DNA of 64,000 nucleotides from Liolophura sinensis (Eukaryota; Mollusca; Polyplacophora; Chitonida; Chitonidae). This document shows positions 37,691 through 51,300 of this stretch, piece after piece. Location of the stretch: contig NC_088299.1 of assembly GCF_032854445.1 (NCBI RefSeq), positions 15,431,608 through 15,495,607 on the forward strand, in the 5' to 3' direction. The translations under genes and the position numbers were made by a program. Within the stretch, counting starts at the first letter, position 1. The number at the start of each line of letters is the position of its first letter. Under the pieces are notes generated by a model that made no database searches, was not told the DNA's origin, and saw only the letters and a program-made list of their open reading frames with translations.

Positions 37691-38265
37691 GTATTACCAT
37701 AATCGATCTGCAACGTCCATTTTAGTTCATGGCTTGTACACTACCCTAATTCTTCTAATTTTTGGGACAGACAGGCCTATTAGTATAGCTGAAAGCAGAA
37801 TATTACATTTCTTTCCCAGGGTTTTTGGAAAAGTAAAGATATGAGTATGTGTTCATTAGATGGTCTAACTGTGTGAGAGTAAAGAAACTAAGTATTCCTG
37901 TTACAGTTACGTGTATATACATTACAGGGTAATGCCTGTTTCGACGCATAGATTTATATCCATCACGTCCGGACCAAAAGAGCAGATCACGCATGTCAAA
38001 CTTGGCACTATTAGCTACGATTAAGCAGCTCTCCAAGTCGTCCTGTGTGGGTCGGTCAAATTGGGAATATTTTACACGAGCAATTCACTTAGCGAGGGAC
38101 CTGAGAATAAGACCACACAAACTCAGTATAGGCCCCTATAGGCGATGTCGACGCGAGGGCGAATGCGCTCTCCAGGGGAATTCCATATATGGGAAAAGAG
38201 CATGTCAATGTAATCTCTTCAGAGCGAAGCCAGAAGTCGATGCTATCATAGGGTGGTATATTTAA

Positions 38266-38338
38266 CCATTTATTTGATTGGTGTTTTACGCCGTACTCAA
38301 GAATATTTCACTTATACGACGACGACCAGCATTATGGT
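38266..38338 (-). repeat. SINE 3' end
   Basis: A well preserved 3' module on the minus strand: CATAATGCTGGTCGTCGTCG, TATAAGTGAAATATTCTTGA and GTACGGCGTAAAACACCAAT. It marks the left border of the SINE-free region that leads into the Eph gene. Confidence 0.8.
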
Positions 38339-38339
38339 C

Positions 38340-41300
38340 GATGGATATAGATGATGTAATGCAGGCTGTAGAAATACACATTCCGCAATACTCTGAATAT
38401 GTAGCCAGACTAACATATGCACAAATTCGCGATCAGTGCGACGTACATGTACGCAAAAAACTCCATGTTGTCTTGCACTCAAACCTTTTATCTTAAGCGA
38501 ATGACTCGAGTTAAAAATACAGTGTCTCAAATTTGCCTGACCGACAGACAGACGTGTGTGAATGACTTGAGCTGGTGCAGTCGCAGATAAAATATATATC
38601 CACTTAGCCCCTGCTTTATTATCTTTCTGTAACAAGTTTACAAACAGTTGCTAAGGCTTATCATTAACTGTCACAGAAGGTCTTTTCATACTCATTCATT
38701 AAGTACCATTTTTCAACCGAATAAATTCACTGACCAAGTATGATCCTTCATCGAAGACGTCGTTGTTACACTGTGTTTTAATTGTCATTGAGGGCGCCCT
38801 TTTAGGAGAGTCAGTGAAACCCTTTTTCATCTGAGTCACTGAGGGCCTGCATTAACTGCGCGCGAGGTCCTTTATTAACTGAGTTAATGAGGGCTTTTCC
38901 CAAATTCAGCTAGCATGAGCCTGAGTTAAAGTCTCTCTCTTGTGCCTTTTGTAATGTTATCAACAAATGCAAAATTGACAATTTCACTCAAAACTTTGTA
39001 TGAATTGTTGACATATTTATTGCTCTAAGAAAATCGACAAAGATTGCGGGCGATTGTTAATGAGTTTATGTACATGGTTTGAAGAACATGGTTGTTTGCT
39101 ATGAACCTAGAATTACTTACAAAATGTACATATTGACATGGATATAATTCATAAAATAATCAAAGTTACATAAACATAGGTTATTTCGTGCCAACATGTG
39201 AACACATAGGCTTAGAAGTTTGTGTAACAGAAAAATACTTGTTTTGACAACTCGCGGCATGAGCTTACAAAATTTAAAGGTAACTACGTGCAGCGTCAAT
39301 AATAGTACATTCAAACTGAAACAAATTACCAATAAAACAGCATAGATTATCACAAACAACTTAATGTGATACTGTCCTTGTCCACATTATACAGAAATCC
39401 ACAACCATGGATTATGTATTAACTAGTTATTAACTAGTTCTTAAAAAAAAAAAAAAACAATAAAATACTTTCTACAAAGTACTTATTTTCAGATATGTGA
39501 ACAAATATCTGACAGCTGGAAGAACCAACAGAATCTGTTTCTATCAAGAACAAATGCTTCAAATGTAATGGGTTTCAGGGTAACACATTCCTTAGTATTT
39601 TGTGCAAACTATAGAGTTCTTCCTATTCTGACCATAATGAAACACCAGCAACAGTGGGCAAAACTAAACTGCACTCATAACAACTATAGAGCCTGGGGGC
39701 TGTTTCTCAAATCAGTCATAACATTACGCTGGTCGCAAGTGCCAAGGCAGTATACCTCGTTATGGTGATCAGGCCGGAGTAACGTTACGATCTCTTTAAG
39801 AAACAGCGCTGGATATTCCTAACTTGTCAAACTGGTATACTGAGTAATTTACACACTCCAAAAAAAAAAAAAAAAACAGACTACAAATTTTAATTCCTTG
39901 AAGATTTTATAAAGCAGACTATTTCTGGTCACTTTTTCGTATCAGAAACGATTGTTTCCCTCCAAATGTTTTTTCAGTAACTTTTGCAATCCTTGTTTCA
40001 GACATACATTTTACAAATCCTTAAGGTGGAGAAAGTGGATACCTGATCTTTCTGAGAGACCAAAATGGCCATAGATAATTGTTTGATTTCAACCAGTCAG
40101 GAATTCTGGCCAGCTAGATTGGTACCTGAATTTTGACTCGTCAGGTCACCAAACAGGTAAGAATAGTGCTGTATTCTGGATTATGATGTGAAACAGCCTG
40201 AGAGTTTCATGCTTTGTAAGGCTGTTTCAGTCTTGATAGCTCACAATATCATCAGCATTTCTGAGCAATCAGTACCTTGAAGGGATATTAAATTCTACCA
40301 GCACAGGTAACAATCATGCCCCGGGCAGCAGTGATACATGGGAGCAAAGAGGAAGGAGTCCGTGGGACATCATCATATCCTGTATAGCATGGTAAAATTT
40401 TTGATGTTAACACTGTGGCTGAGATAGCAGACAGGACCGACTGCATGTCTACAGCCATCTAAACTTTCTCTTACTTATATGTGGCTAAAGGTAAATGCTA
40501 AATTGTATTTATTGGTGCATTTAAAACCTCAAATCTACGAATAGCTTGCCTAGAATTCTTTAACATAAAAATTATGGACAGACCTTTTTTCTCCTCGTGA
40601 AATGATACGACAATGACTCACTAGATTCTAGAAGGGATAAGTTAAATAAGCACATTATAGAACACAATCAGAACATGAAAACTTCCAAAGCATCGACTTT
40701 ATGTTAAAAATAAAACAAAAACAGTTTGCATTAAAATTTTTGTTTCCTTGCATAGCTTTTGAAAATCGGTAAAACTATATGTAAGTGACCGTGAACAAAA
40801 ATTTCTAAAAAATATTCTGTAAAACCAGGGAGTTATTACAACTTGATGCATAAAGATCATATTTCTTTTGTACAAATAAGAACATATGTTTTAATGATGT
40901 TTTGTACACGGGATGAAAATGACTGATAACTGAGGATGAAGATGAAACTTGCCTTCCGTACATGAAGCATCTTCTTTACATATATTTCAGGTTCTAGTAT
41001 GAGTAATTCACTCTTAAGGTTTTCAAAGTACAAACTGGAGAATAATATCAAACGCAAGAAAATTCACGGGCTGAGCACTATTCATTCACACTCAAGCCAT
41101 CACAGTGAGAGAATGGTTAAAATACAGTACGAAAGAAACAAAGATAAAAGCCCATAAGCCATACAAACCATAGAAAACCATCATTAAAAGGTTTAAGCAA
41201 AACCACAGAATGTAAGAGTTATATTTTATCCTTACCCTCAGTTCAACAACGCTGCACAAGCTCTACTGCCATATACTCAGACAGGCTTAACCCTCTGGGA

Positions 41301-42038
41301 CAAAGCCACTAGTTTATAACTAATATACACCTGAACAGATAGTATATTTCTCAACACCATTTATAACATGGAACCTACTGCTGTGCATTCGAAGCCGTAT
41401 TTCCCTTGCCACAATAAATAGTCTCTATATACACTCTGTAGATTGGGCCTCAACTAGAAAGCTCCACGGACAAGATACGGAAAGATTCTCTCCTCACTGA
41501 TCAGCCTGTATTTACAAATACTGTCCCATGTTGCCAGTCAGCACGGTCTAGGATTCAGACCACAACTTTAGCATATAACACAAACATATCGGTCATGTGA
41601 CCAGTTTTCACACAATTCTATGGAATTACTGTCTGTAAAGTTTATTTTTTTTATATCACATTTCGAGTAGTTAATAGTCTTCCAACACACAGACAACACA
41701 TCCTTTTGTAGCACTAGGTTTTCAGTCTGAGAACCTCTGCCCTTATGCCATTTTCTCACACAATGATTACATGTGTTCGTTCAGATTTTGTCCAATCACA
41801 AGTCAGTCACTGTCCAGCTGGCCAATCAGAACAGAGTACTGGATCAGTCAATCCATGACATTATGTTGCCTCACAACACAAAATGCCCACTGCTCGCGCC
41901 GAGATCAATGGCACATCTTGCTCTCCCGAGGTGAAGACTTTGCCCCACCCTGGTGCGATCATTCGTGATCTATGGACACAACATCAGGAGAGTTCTGACA
42001 ATTTGATAAGAATTGCTAAAACACGGGACAAGACCCGG
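38340..42038. other. SINE-free 3' flank of Eph gene, possible long 3' UTR
   Basis: About 3.7 kb downstream of the Eph stop codon on the minus strand, AT-rich, no repeat of the window's families. Minus-strand AATAAA hexamers occur near 41641, 40505, 39015, 38869 and 38609; the used one cannot be chosen by eye. Two TGTANATA words, as bound by Pumilio-type proteins, occur on the minus strand at 41509-41516 and 39067-39074, which is weak evidence on its own. No coding sequence is recognised. Confidence 0.4.
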
Positions 42039-42309
42039 CTATACTAGGAATCCTTCTGACATTTGAACACCTCCCAGTTGTGCACGGAGAGTCTGAACAC
42101 TGTTCATGATTTTCTTTTGATGTCCAACAAGTGTAATTCCTAGATTGATCAGTTCTTTGACAGTCATGCGCGAGATCTGTTCCATGTTGCAGTATCCTGC
42201 GTGGAGAAAGTTGTTACTGTAACGTTCCATCTTGATGGAGATCAACCAGTCCTCAATGCTGGTGAACTGTGTCATGTCAGGCATGTTAGGGTCGATGAAA
42301 TTATGTGGC
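42039..42309 (-). CDS. Eph exon: SAM domain and C-terminus
   Basis: Begins by completing an Arg codon, then [20 protein letters not shown] leads into the SAM domain ([53 protein letters not shown]). It ends MSEGFLV and a stop. The Tyr in MERYSNNF is the conserved Eph SAM tyrosine. The last residues F-L-V fit a hydrophobic (class II) PDZ ligand. Confidence 0.96.
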
Positions 42310-45300
42310 CTGGAATGAGAGATGAATGAATACACACATAGGTACAGGCAAAACAGATTTTTTCACAAAGCAAAGCCTCGCTCAAGACTTAATGTAGAGA
42401 AACTAGAAATTACATTCCATTAGGTATATGTAAAACATAAACAGATGTGACCCAAATCTTGATTTTGATCTGCGAAAGGGAATCTTTATTATTCAGAAAT
42501 GCCTACAATAACCACACCAAATCGTATGAATGGTACACACTGTATTATATCTTAGTTCTGGATGAAGATGAGAAGTTCACCGAAAACAGAACTGACCTTT
42601 GTTTTGCGATTTTGCGGAGAAGCTCAGGAGCACGGATCAGTTTGTCCAATGTCTTCACAATGGCCAGGAATTTTGGACGATGAGATCTCTCTTTCTGCCA
42701 GCAGTCCAACATGAGCTGATGACAAGCCTCAGGGCAGTCCTGGGAAAGATCAAAGTAAAACACATCTGAGACTGGTGTCAGAAGTGAGATGACAGTAAAC
42801 ACTCACATATTAACACAAACTACTCTATCCTACATCCACCTACACATCTAGTTACTAGAATAGTGTACTGGAAGGAGGATAAGCTACAAAGTTCATGTAA
42901 TGTGTGAAAGACGTAGAATACAGACACTTAAAATGTACAATTTTGACTAGAAAAGTAGCATACCATTGGAGGAGGAAGTCTGTAGCCCCTCTCCACAGCT
43001 TTGATCACATCCTGGTTAGACCAGTTCCAATACGGTCGCTCTCCATAGGACATCACTTCCCACATGACCACACCATAGCTCCACACATCCGATGCCGAAG
43101 TGAACTTTCTGAAGGCGATAGCCTCTGGGGCTGTCCATCGGACTGGTATCTTGCCACCCTGCAAATAGTTATGGTATTTGATTCAATGAATTTATCTCAT
43201 CAAAACCTTTCACACAAGCACTGCGGTCTACTTCATCGATCTGGTTAACTTTTAACACTACCCAATTTGCAGTAAATTCTCACCTGTTAAATGTGCTCAT
43301 GTGAGAATGCCATACAGGTGATATGCAAGTGATCCCCATTAAACTTTATTTAAGACCACCCAAATGGCCCAACCTGGACAGCTGAGGGATTGAAATCTTA
43401 AATCTTCAATAATCAACAAATAAACTGAAATCACATCTCACGTTTCACAGCAAAGGCTTCCATGTATCCAAAAAGTAAAGGGAATATCTCAACTAAGTTA
43501 CGATACTAATAATTTCATAATTTGCAACTTATTAACTCCTTCTTTGGCAATATCAGGTACTGTGAATAATGAAATGATTCCACAAGCCTATTACACTGGG
43601 TTATCTCTGACTCACCTTTGTAGTGTATGCCCCATCAGTCGTATCACTTTCTATTTCCCGGGACAAACCAAAGTCAGCCACTTTACAAACCAGAGTCTCG
43701 TTGACAAGAATATTTCTTGCTGCTAAATCCTGTGAATCACAAATAAGATAAATATATTTCAACTCTGTCACACAAAGCATGTCTTCACATGTTCTCCATG
43801 CTGGCTCATGCTGACTGAAGTAATACAGGACTCTATTTCCAGATTTAAAAAAAAAACAAATCAACAGTTCTTTGGCAAAATGGAGTCGCGCACAGCGGAT
43901 TTTGGCGCTGACTTTATTTATAATTTATCAACTTGAGGTACATATTAGAATTTTTTATGGCATGCACCTGTGAGGAAAAGTATACCCTTTTCAACACTAT
44001 TTGATTGATATTTAAATTTTCTTCTATTTCAACACAGTAATTTGGCATATGGTAACATCAAACTGATTATTGCCAACAGTAAAATCACTGCAATATTACA
44101 GGAGAGAATGATATGTTTTACTGGGTTGAAACCTGTTCATGCAACCTGTCACTATCTCTGTTTTAAACCAGAACGTAATTAGCTACATGGAACTCTGAAT
44201 AGCCAGTAATAAGGTGTTACCCTGTGAACGTAGCCCATCTCTGACAAGTACTTCATGCCCGAGGCGATCCCTCTCATCATTCCAACTAGCTGGATAACTG
44301 TAAACTTGCCGTCGTTGTTCTAAACCCAAATAAGAAATACATTGTTTTGATGACTGATAGCCATGAATGACAAAAAATCTACTGAAAAAGGAAACAGCAA
44401 CCAAAATATTTTACTGTATGGCATTTAATATTTATACATGTATGTAACGAAAACCATTTTAAACTTTAGTCAGATTTTCTACTGATATGTGTTCATGTAT
44501 TTCTGACCATTACGTAGCTCTATCTTACCCTCAGGTACGCATCCAGTGACCCATTTGCCATATACTCTGTCACAATCATGATTGGATTACCTGCAAGATG
44601 AATAAGACATCATGAATATATCGTGTTGTTCACCATATTTGGATGATCAGTAAAAGCAGGCATAATGAATAGTGCAAAAAATAAACAGAAAAGAAGTGAT
44701 CAGTTATGAAAATTATCATCCTGAAGCTTTGTGTTTTCTTTCTTTAATCATAACTGCATAATATTTCCCGGGCCCTAAAGCTTGACAAACTGAACTCACT
44801 TTTTGTCACAACTCCCTCGAGAAAGATGACATTCTGGTCATCAAACTGTCCCATGATGCTGGCTTCTGTCAGAAAGTCCAGTCTGTTCTTGTCTGTGGCT
44901 CCTGGCTTCAGGGTTTTGATTGCAACAGACATCTCTGCACGATTTGGGATGCGCAGTTTGCCTTTGCACACGTCACCAAATTCACCTGGTTGGAGTAGAA
45001 CCAAATAAAACTGAGCATGTGGTACAGACAGTTGTTGACATGTGGCGTATCAAAACAGCACATTGATTAATGTAAACAGTGGACGGGAAAATAACAATAC
45101 TTTCTACATGTAGTTACCTCCGCCAATGACCGATTCGATGGTGATGTGAGAGGCGTCAATTTCCCGCGTGAATTCTCGCACAGCTTGGTTAGGGTCCTCA
45201 TAGGTGTGAGGGTCGATGTAGGTCTTCACTACCCCCGGGGGTTGAAATAGAGGGACGGTCACTGAAATGTGAGCAAGGCAGTTGTAAAAACCTATGGACA

Positions 45301-48300
45301 GTAGTTAGGCACTGTTTTCAGTTTAAACAGGTACAAAGCAGCAAGCAAGATCAGGTGAAGCAATCAAACTAGAAGCGTAAAACACAGTGACAAAAGCTGG
45401 TAAAGTGCTTAAATACATTTCTGCAGGCTGCATATTAAAGCGAACGCATTACATTCAAGCAAGCTTGTCAGCATCATTATCATCAGGGTACAGTCCTATT
45501 CCAGCTTTCTATAGTATCAATAATGGTGACTTCTATGATTAGACTAACAAATGTCCTAAGCAACCATGGGTGAGAACATTTCTTAGCGTTTTAACCGAGT
45601 TAAGCTACTTGTCAGGAACTGTTTCTGTTTTTAATGTTAGTATCACCTCAGATCCCAGATTCAAACCAATAACCATCTCTTGAGCTAGGAGAATAACTAA
45701 ATCTATTACTTACATCCACCGTTAAAATGGTGTTCCAATGGGGCACAATGCACTACTAACAAAGAAAAAGGAAAACAGCTGTAAGCATTTGGGGTTATTT
45801 AGAGATTTACTGCAGGCTTGGGAAGGAGAGCAGACATCTCCTTAGCTTACACAACCAGTTCAGGGGGATGATTTCACTACCTGCCACAAATCTACTGATA
45901 TTTTGTTCTAAGTCGGTGTTTTTCGGAACAAAAAAAAACAATGCAGCATAGGAAAATTTTATGCTATTTTCACAGTCTCTATTTTCACAAAACACAACAG
46001 CATTTAACACCCCTCCCAAACCAAAGAGGAAATAATTAATTATTGATATTTCAATCATAATATTGATGACTATTTACATACTAAGACGTATCTCTTTTGC
46101 AACTAATGTTGTGAGGTAATTTTTTGGCCATGGAGTTTGTGATGATCAACATGTAACATCCTTGCATGGTTTAGAACCATTTGAGGTTTAGGTTTTGATG
46201 ATGAAGGCCTATATTTGCACTACATCTAGAAGGAACCTAGAGATAATAAGTGTCATCCAATTGACAATATTCATCAACGGCGAGGCGTGCAAATGAAGTG
46301 AGACATTCAGAGAGATCACAGTGACGGACATTCCAGTGACAATGGTGCGCTTCAAGATGTGAATGGAACCATACCCCAAAAATAATGATGTGATTTTTGC
46401 GCTTGTGCCAAACTTTAAAACAGGTGAACATCAAATGCAATCAAAACAGTGATACAACATTAGGACATTTAGGGAACATTTTTACGCCTTTTCCTTGAAC
46501 AGAGTCCAAATATGATATGATTAAACAAAAACCAGGTGACTCATGGTTTAAATCAGGAACACAGTCATTAGAATACAAAGTGAACACAGTCATTGGAATA
46601 CAAAGTGAACACAGTTTGTGATAAAAAGTTGTAAGTGCAAAATACACATATACAGAGTTGTTGCAAAATAAGGTATGAAGCGATGAGTGCTACTGAGGGC
46701 AACAAAGCATTACATCATGAGAAATATGCCGTTCACAAAGCCAGCAACTTCAGAAGTGTTAGGATTTTTAAAAGGAATGTTAGAATCTGAAAAGGTCACA
46801 GTTGTTTTCTTCTAATAACTAAAAGACAAAGGCAAAGTTCGGCTAAATTCTCTGATAGAAAAGCATATAAAGAAGGGCAGAAAGTTAAAGCCAACTGAAA
46901 TCTAAATCTTGGGGAAAGCCTTTTTGTAAGTGCAGTACTAATACAGCTTCACTTAAGTTAGGCAAAGAAAAAAACTTACAAATTTGTATAGTGAAATTCA
47001 AAGCACTTTCAAAGAACGAACAGTTTTCACTAATCAGGATAAAAATTTAAGTAATCAGTTAAATTTTTCAAACCCACTGAAAATTACAGTCACTTATTGC
47101 TTCATACGCAAATAAAACAACAAAGCATGCGTACCCTCACCGTTAGTGTACTGAAGGTTGTCACACTCGCTGACATTCTTCTCATTGCATCCATTACGAT
47201 TTCTGAAAAGAAAAAGAAAACGAAAATAATAGTCTGCACTATTGCTTAAAGCACTGTTGGATACATGTGGACTGCTGTGAACACACTATGTTGTGACATA
47301 CTCAATTTAGAATTTTTGTAACTTATTAGAGCACTTTATTAAAATTCGTCTTAGAAGAGTTTTCATGATGTTCTAAGCATTTCTTATTTAATACCGAGGA
47401 AATTACTAGCTTTTTTAAACAAAAAATTCACTTTGAAAATAAGAATGTGCCACATACCTCCTCAGTAAAATGAGTACCATGATAATAGCGATGGCCATGC
47501 AGAGAATGACAGCTACAATGGCTCCAGCGATGATTCCCACAGACATCCCTTGGCCTTGCTCAATCGTGCTTCTTGATACTGCCAAGGGAGAGAAACTTGT
47601 AAGTAAGCAAAATCGGGATGGAATTATCTCCCTTTACATGGGTATCTTAACTGACAAACACATACATGGAAATATAGGTAGCCTGTAAAATTGTGAGACA
47701 TCTCATACAAAAAAATATCTTCAGTTTTAATTTTACTTTTGAGCATATATACAAAGCTAGTTATTCCCTACTGTAAGGGATCATGTTCACAAGAAGGCAA
47801 CAAAGGGCACAGATCTAAACCATCCTATGATTCTCAACACTGTCATAAAATGCAGTCTTCAAGGTAACTTTATAACATGCATTATTGGCATGGCTAGCTA
47901 CCAATTTTACACCACTGCCTCCATCAATCACATGCAACAAATAACTTGGGTATGATGTGGTTGATAGACATTTATGTGCATATATGTGCACACCTTCACA
48001 TCATTATCATACCGCAATACGGAAAATAAAACAAAGCTCTTCATCGCTTATCCAAAGACAACCTGACTACTCTAAAACATTAGAGGTCGACTCGATCTGC
48101 CCTCTTCTTCTACAATATATCTTTTGTACATTTGGTTTGAGCTCTTCTGCTACCAGAACCATTTCCAAGCCTCCCAAACCCAGGCTAGAAGAGACTTACA
48201 AGATACTTTGATTTCAAAAGCTGCAGATCGAGTCAGCCTTGTTTCACATATCTGGCCCGTCAATCCCCAACCCCGACTCCCACAAGGACAACCTGACTAC

Positions 48301-51300
48301 TGTACAGCACAGCTATCTGGCCAGCCATTCCCCAACCCCTACTCCCACAGAGATAACCTGACTAATGTACAGCACAGCTATCTGGCCAGCCATTCCCCAA
48401 TCCCTACCCCAACAAGGACAACCTGACTACTGTACAGAACAGCTATCTGGCCAGCCATTCCCCAACCCCAACTTCCACAAAGACAACCTGACTAATGTAC
48501 GGCACAGCTATCTGGCCAGCCATTCCCCAACCCCTACTCCCACAAAGATAACCTGACTAATGTACAGCACAGCTATCTGGCCAGCCATTCCCCAACCCCT
48601 ACTCCCACAAAGATAACCTGACTAATGTACAACACAGCTATCTGGCCAGCCATTCCCCAACCCCTATTCCCACAAAGACAACCTGACTACTTTACAACAC
48701 AGCTATTTGGCCCGTCATTCCCCAGCCCCAACTTCCACAAGGACAACCTGACTACTGTACAGCACAGCTATCTGGCCAGACATTCCCCAAGCCCTAATCC
48801 CACAAGGACAACCTGACTACTGTACAGCACAGCTATCTGGCCAGTCAATCCCCAACCCCCACTCTCACAAGGACAACCTGACTAATGTACAACACAGCTA
48901 TCTGGCCAGCCATTCCCCAACCCCTATTCCCACAAAGACAACCTGACTACTGTACAACACAGCTATTTGGCCCGTCATTCCCCAACCCCAACTTCCACAA
49001 GGACAACCTGACTACTGTACAGCACAGCTATCTGGCCAGACATTCCCCAAGCCCTAATCCCACAAGGACAACCTGACTACTGTACAACACAGCTATCTGG
49101 CCAGTCAATCCCCAACCCTTACTCCCACAAGGACAGCCTGACTACTGTACAACACAGCTATCTGGCCAGTCAATCCCCAACCCCTACTCCCACAAGGACA
49201 ACCTGACTACTGTACAACACAGCTATCTGGCCAGTGACTCCTTATTGACCTACCCAATGTACCTGTCTTCACGTAGATGATGTCACTGTATTGTCCCCAG
49301 CCTTTCTGTGTCTTCCCTCGTACCTGTAATCAGCAAAAGATCAAAGCCATGATGAGGTGAGAACAATTACATATTGGTGGATGACAAGTGGTTCTGAACG
49401 TAGGTAAGACTCTGAAAGTGGATGCACAACCACTTAAGGTCAGTAAGGCCCCACATGGGGGCAGGGGAATCTACATGTATAAATGTACTGGAATCTGGAC
49501 GTTCAGAAAAATGGAACCATTCCATTATATGAAAGAGAGAGAGTTGTCTGTCTGAAGTAAACAATTTTAAATAGTGGTTATATCTGATTTGGGAGAAGCC
49601 TAATGCACAGAACATACTTGTAATCTTCCAGAACAAAAATCTCTGCTTTGTAAAAGTGATCAAGAACTCAGGAATCATTAAATTTCCTCACATGCAAGTC
49701 TGGGTTAAGCTGGTGAAAAGCTTGAATGTGCTCACGGTTAAACCAGTTCTTTATTTCAATCCAGACCATAGGAGGAGAATGCTACTCCAGGGGCATGCCC
49801 CATATTTATACAAGTTTTCTTTTAGGACTTTCAAACACCAGCTTCCTAAAGTACAGCAAGAGTTTAACAATCTTGGGAGTACATGTACAGTGTAATCATC
49901 AGTAATATTATTACCGTCGGCATTGTTTTGGCTAATGTGAAAAAGTGGCCTTGAATTTTGACTTTTGGGAGAAATATTACAGAAAACACTTAAAAACGTG
50001 CGAGATCAATTTCTACTTTCACGTATTGAAAGCGATTTTTGTACGAGCACTTGAAAATCTCAAGAATGATTATCAGGCTTTCTACTGTACAATTTGGCTG
50101 TAAAAATCATTCAACAGCTGCAAATAATTTCCGCTAGTTCCCAATTAAAATTGATTTTTTCGCTTTAATGATCGAAATTTGCTAATCTGCTAAGTCTGAG
50201 CATTGTTTGGGGGAAATATTGGTGCAAGCGATTAGTGACTACCACACAAAGGCGATCACATGATCCTTTGTTGTGGCTCAAGTTTGCTACAGTAATTAGC
50301 CGCTGTTTTCTTCGCGCACCTCAAATTTTTAATCTCAGGAGAAAAATGGGCTGGATAATCACGTGTCTGGTTTGAGAACAGAGAAAACATGGCTCCTGTT
50401 GAGTTGCGCCATCAGCTGTGGACATTTGAGATTTGCCACTAATTTTCTCCACGCCAAATGCCGCCGCGAAAAAAACGTCTTTTCCTGTTCGGCTTGTTTC
50501 ACAGAGTTTTCCGCTATTCCCAGAGTCCACATTTATCATTTTTGCTGTAATTAGATTTTTGACACTTAATTGTTCAGCTGGCTCTTCCAGGCCTACTACT
50601 CAACAAATCACCCCACAAATATCAGAAAATACCAGCCACCAGATTAAGCTGGCATTTCCTCACTGTAACTATTCCATAGTTATGAATCTCAAAGCCTTTT
50701 CTCATTTCTTTTCTAATTAAGCATAATTTTCGAGACTTTGGGTCCCATTAGCGGTATGATTAACATAATGCAAATGACAAGTTCTACACAGTTTTCACTA
50801 CGTTCACTTTTTATCCATCCTTGAAGGAGCCTACATGTATGAAATTCACAAAACCATTCAATTTCTCTACCACTGGTGGTCTTATGGTATCCCATACACA
50901 ATGTTAACCTCCAAGATAGCCCGCTCAGGTTTCCCTCCAGACTCCACTGACATAATGATGGGCTTTAGTGGAACTTGAGACAACAGGTACAATATCATCA
51001 AATCTTTGTCAATGACAACTGACAACACCAATTCTGTGTAAAAACTTAGCCCCATCGGCCAATTTTTCATTTAAATTAAATTAACCTGGCCGTACATTAT
51101 CGATAGAGCCCAATCCACATGGATTCAATTCCACACTAAGTTTTGCGGCTTTTTATACACTCTGGCTTTCACGCGTACAGAAATCTCACCAATGTATTTT
51201 TTCTCGCAAAACAAGGTGAGCCTGCTATCCATCAATGTGTTATTCCACGAATGTTTCAATCGTGTCACATTCTACATTTCTTGTTTCCCTTGGGAGTTTT

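Noticed and set aside
48124..49076. Repeated 63-codon plus-strand frames
   Set aside because: Each is one frame of the 65-bp satellite; periodic identical peptides, antisense to the Eph gene.
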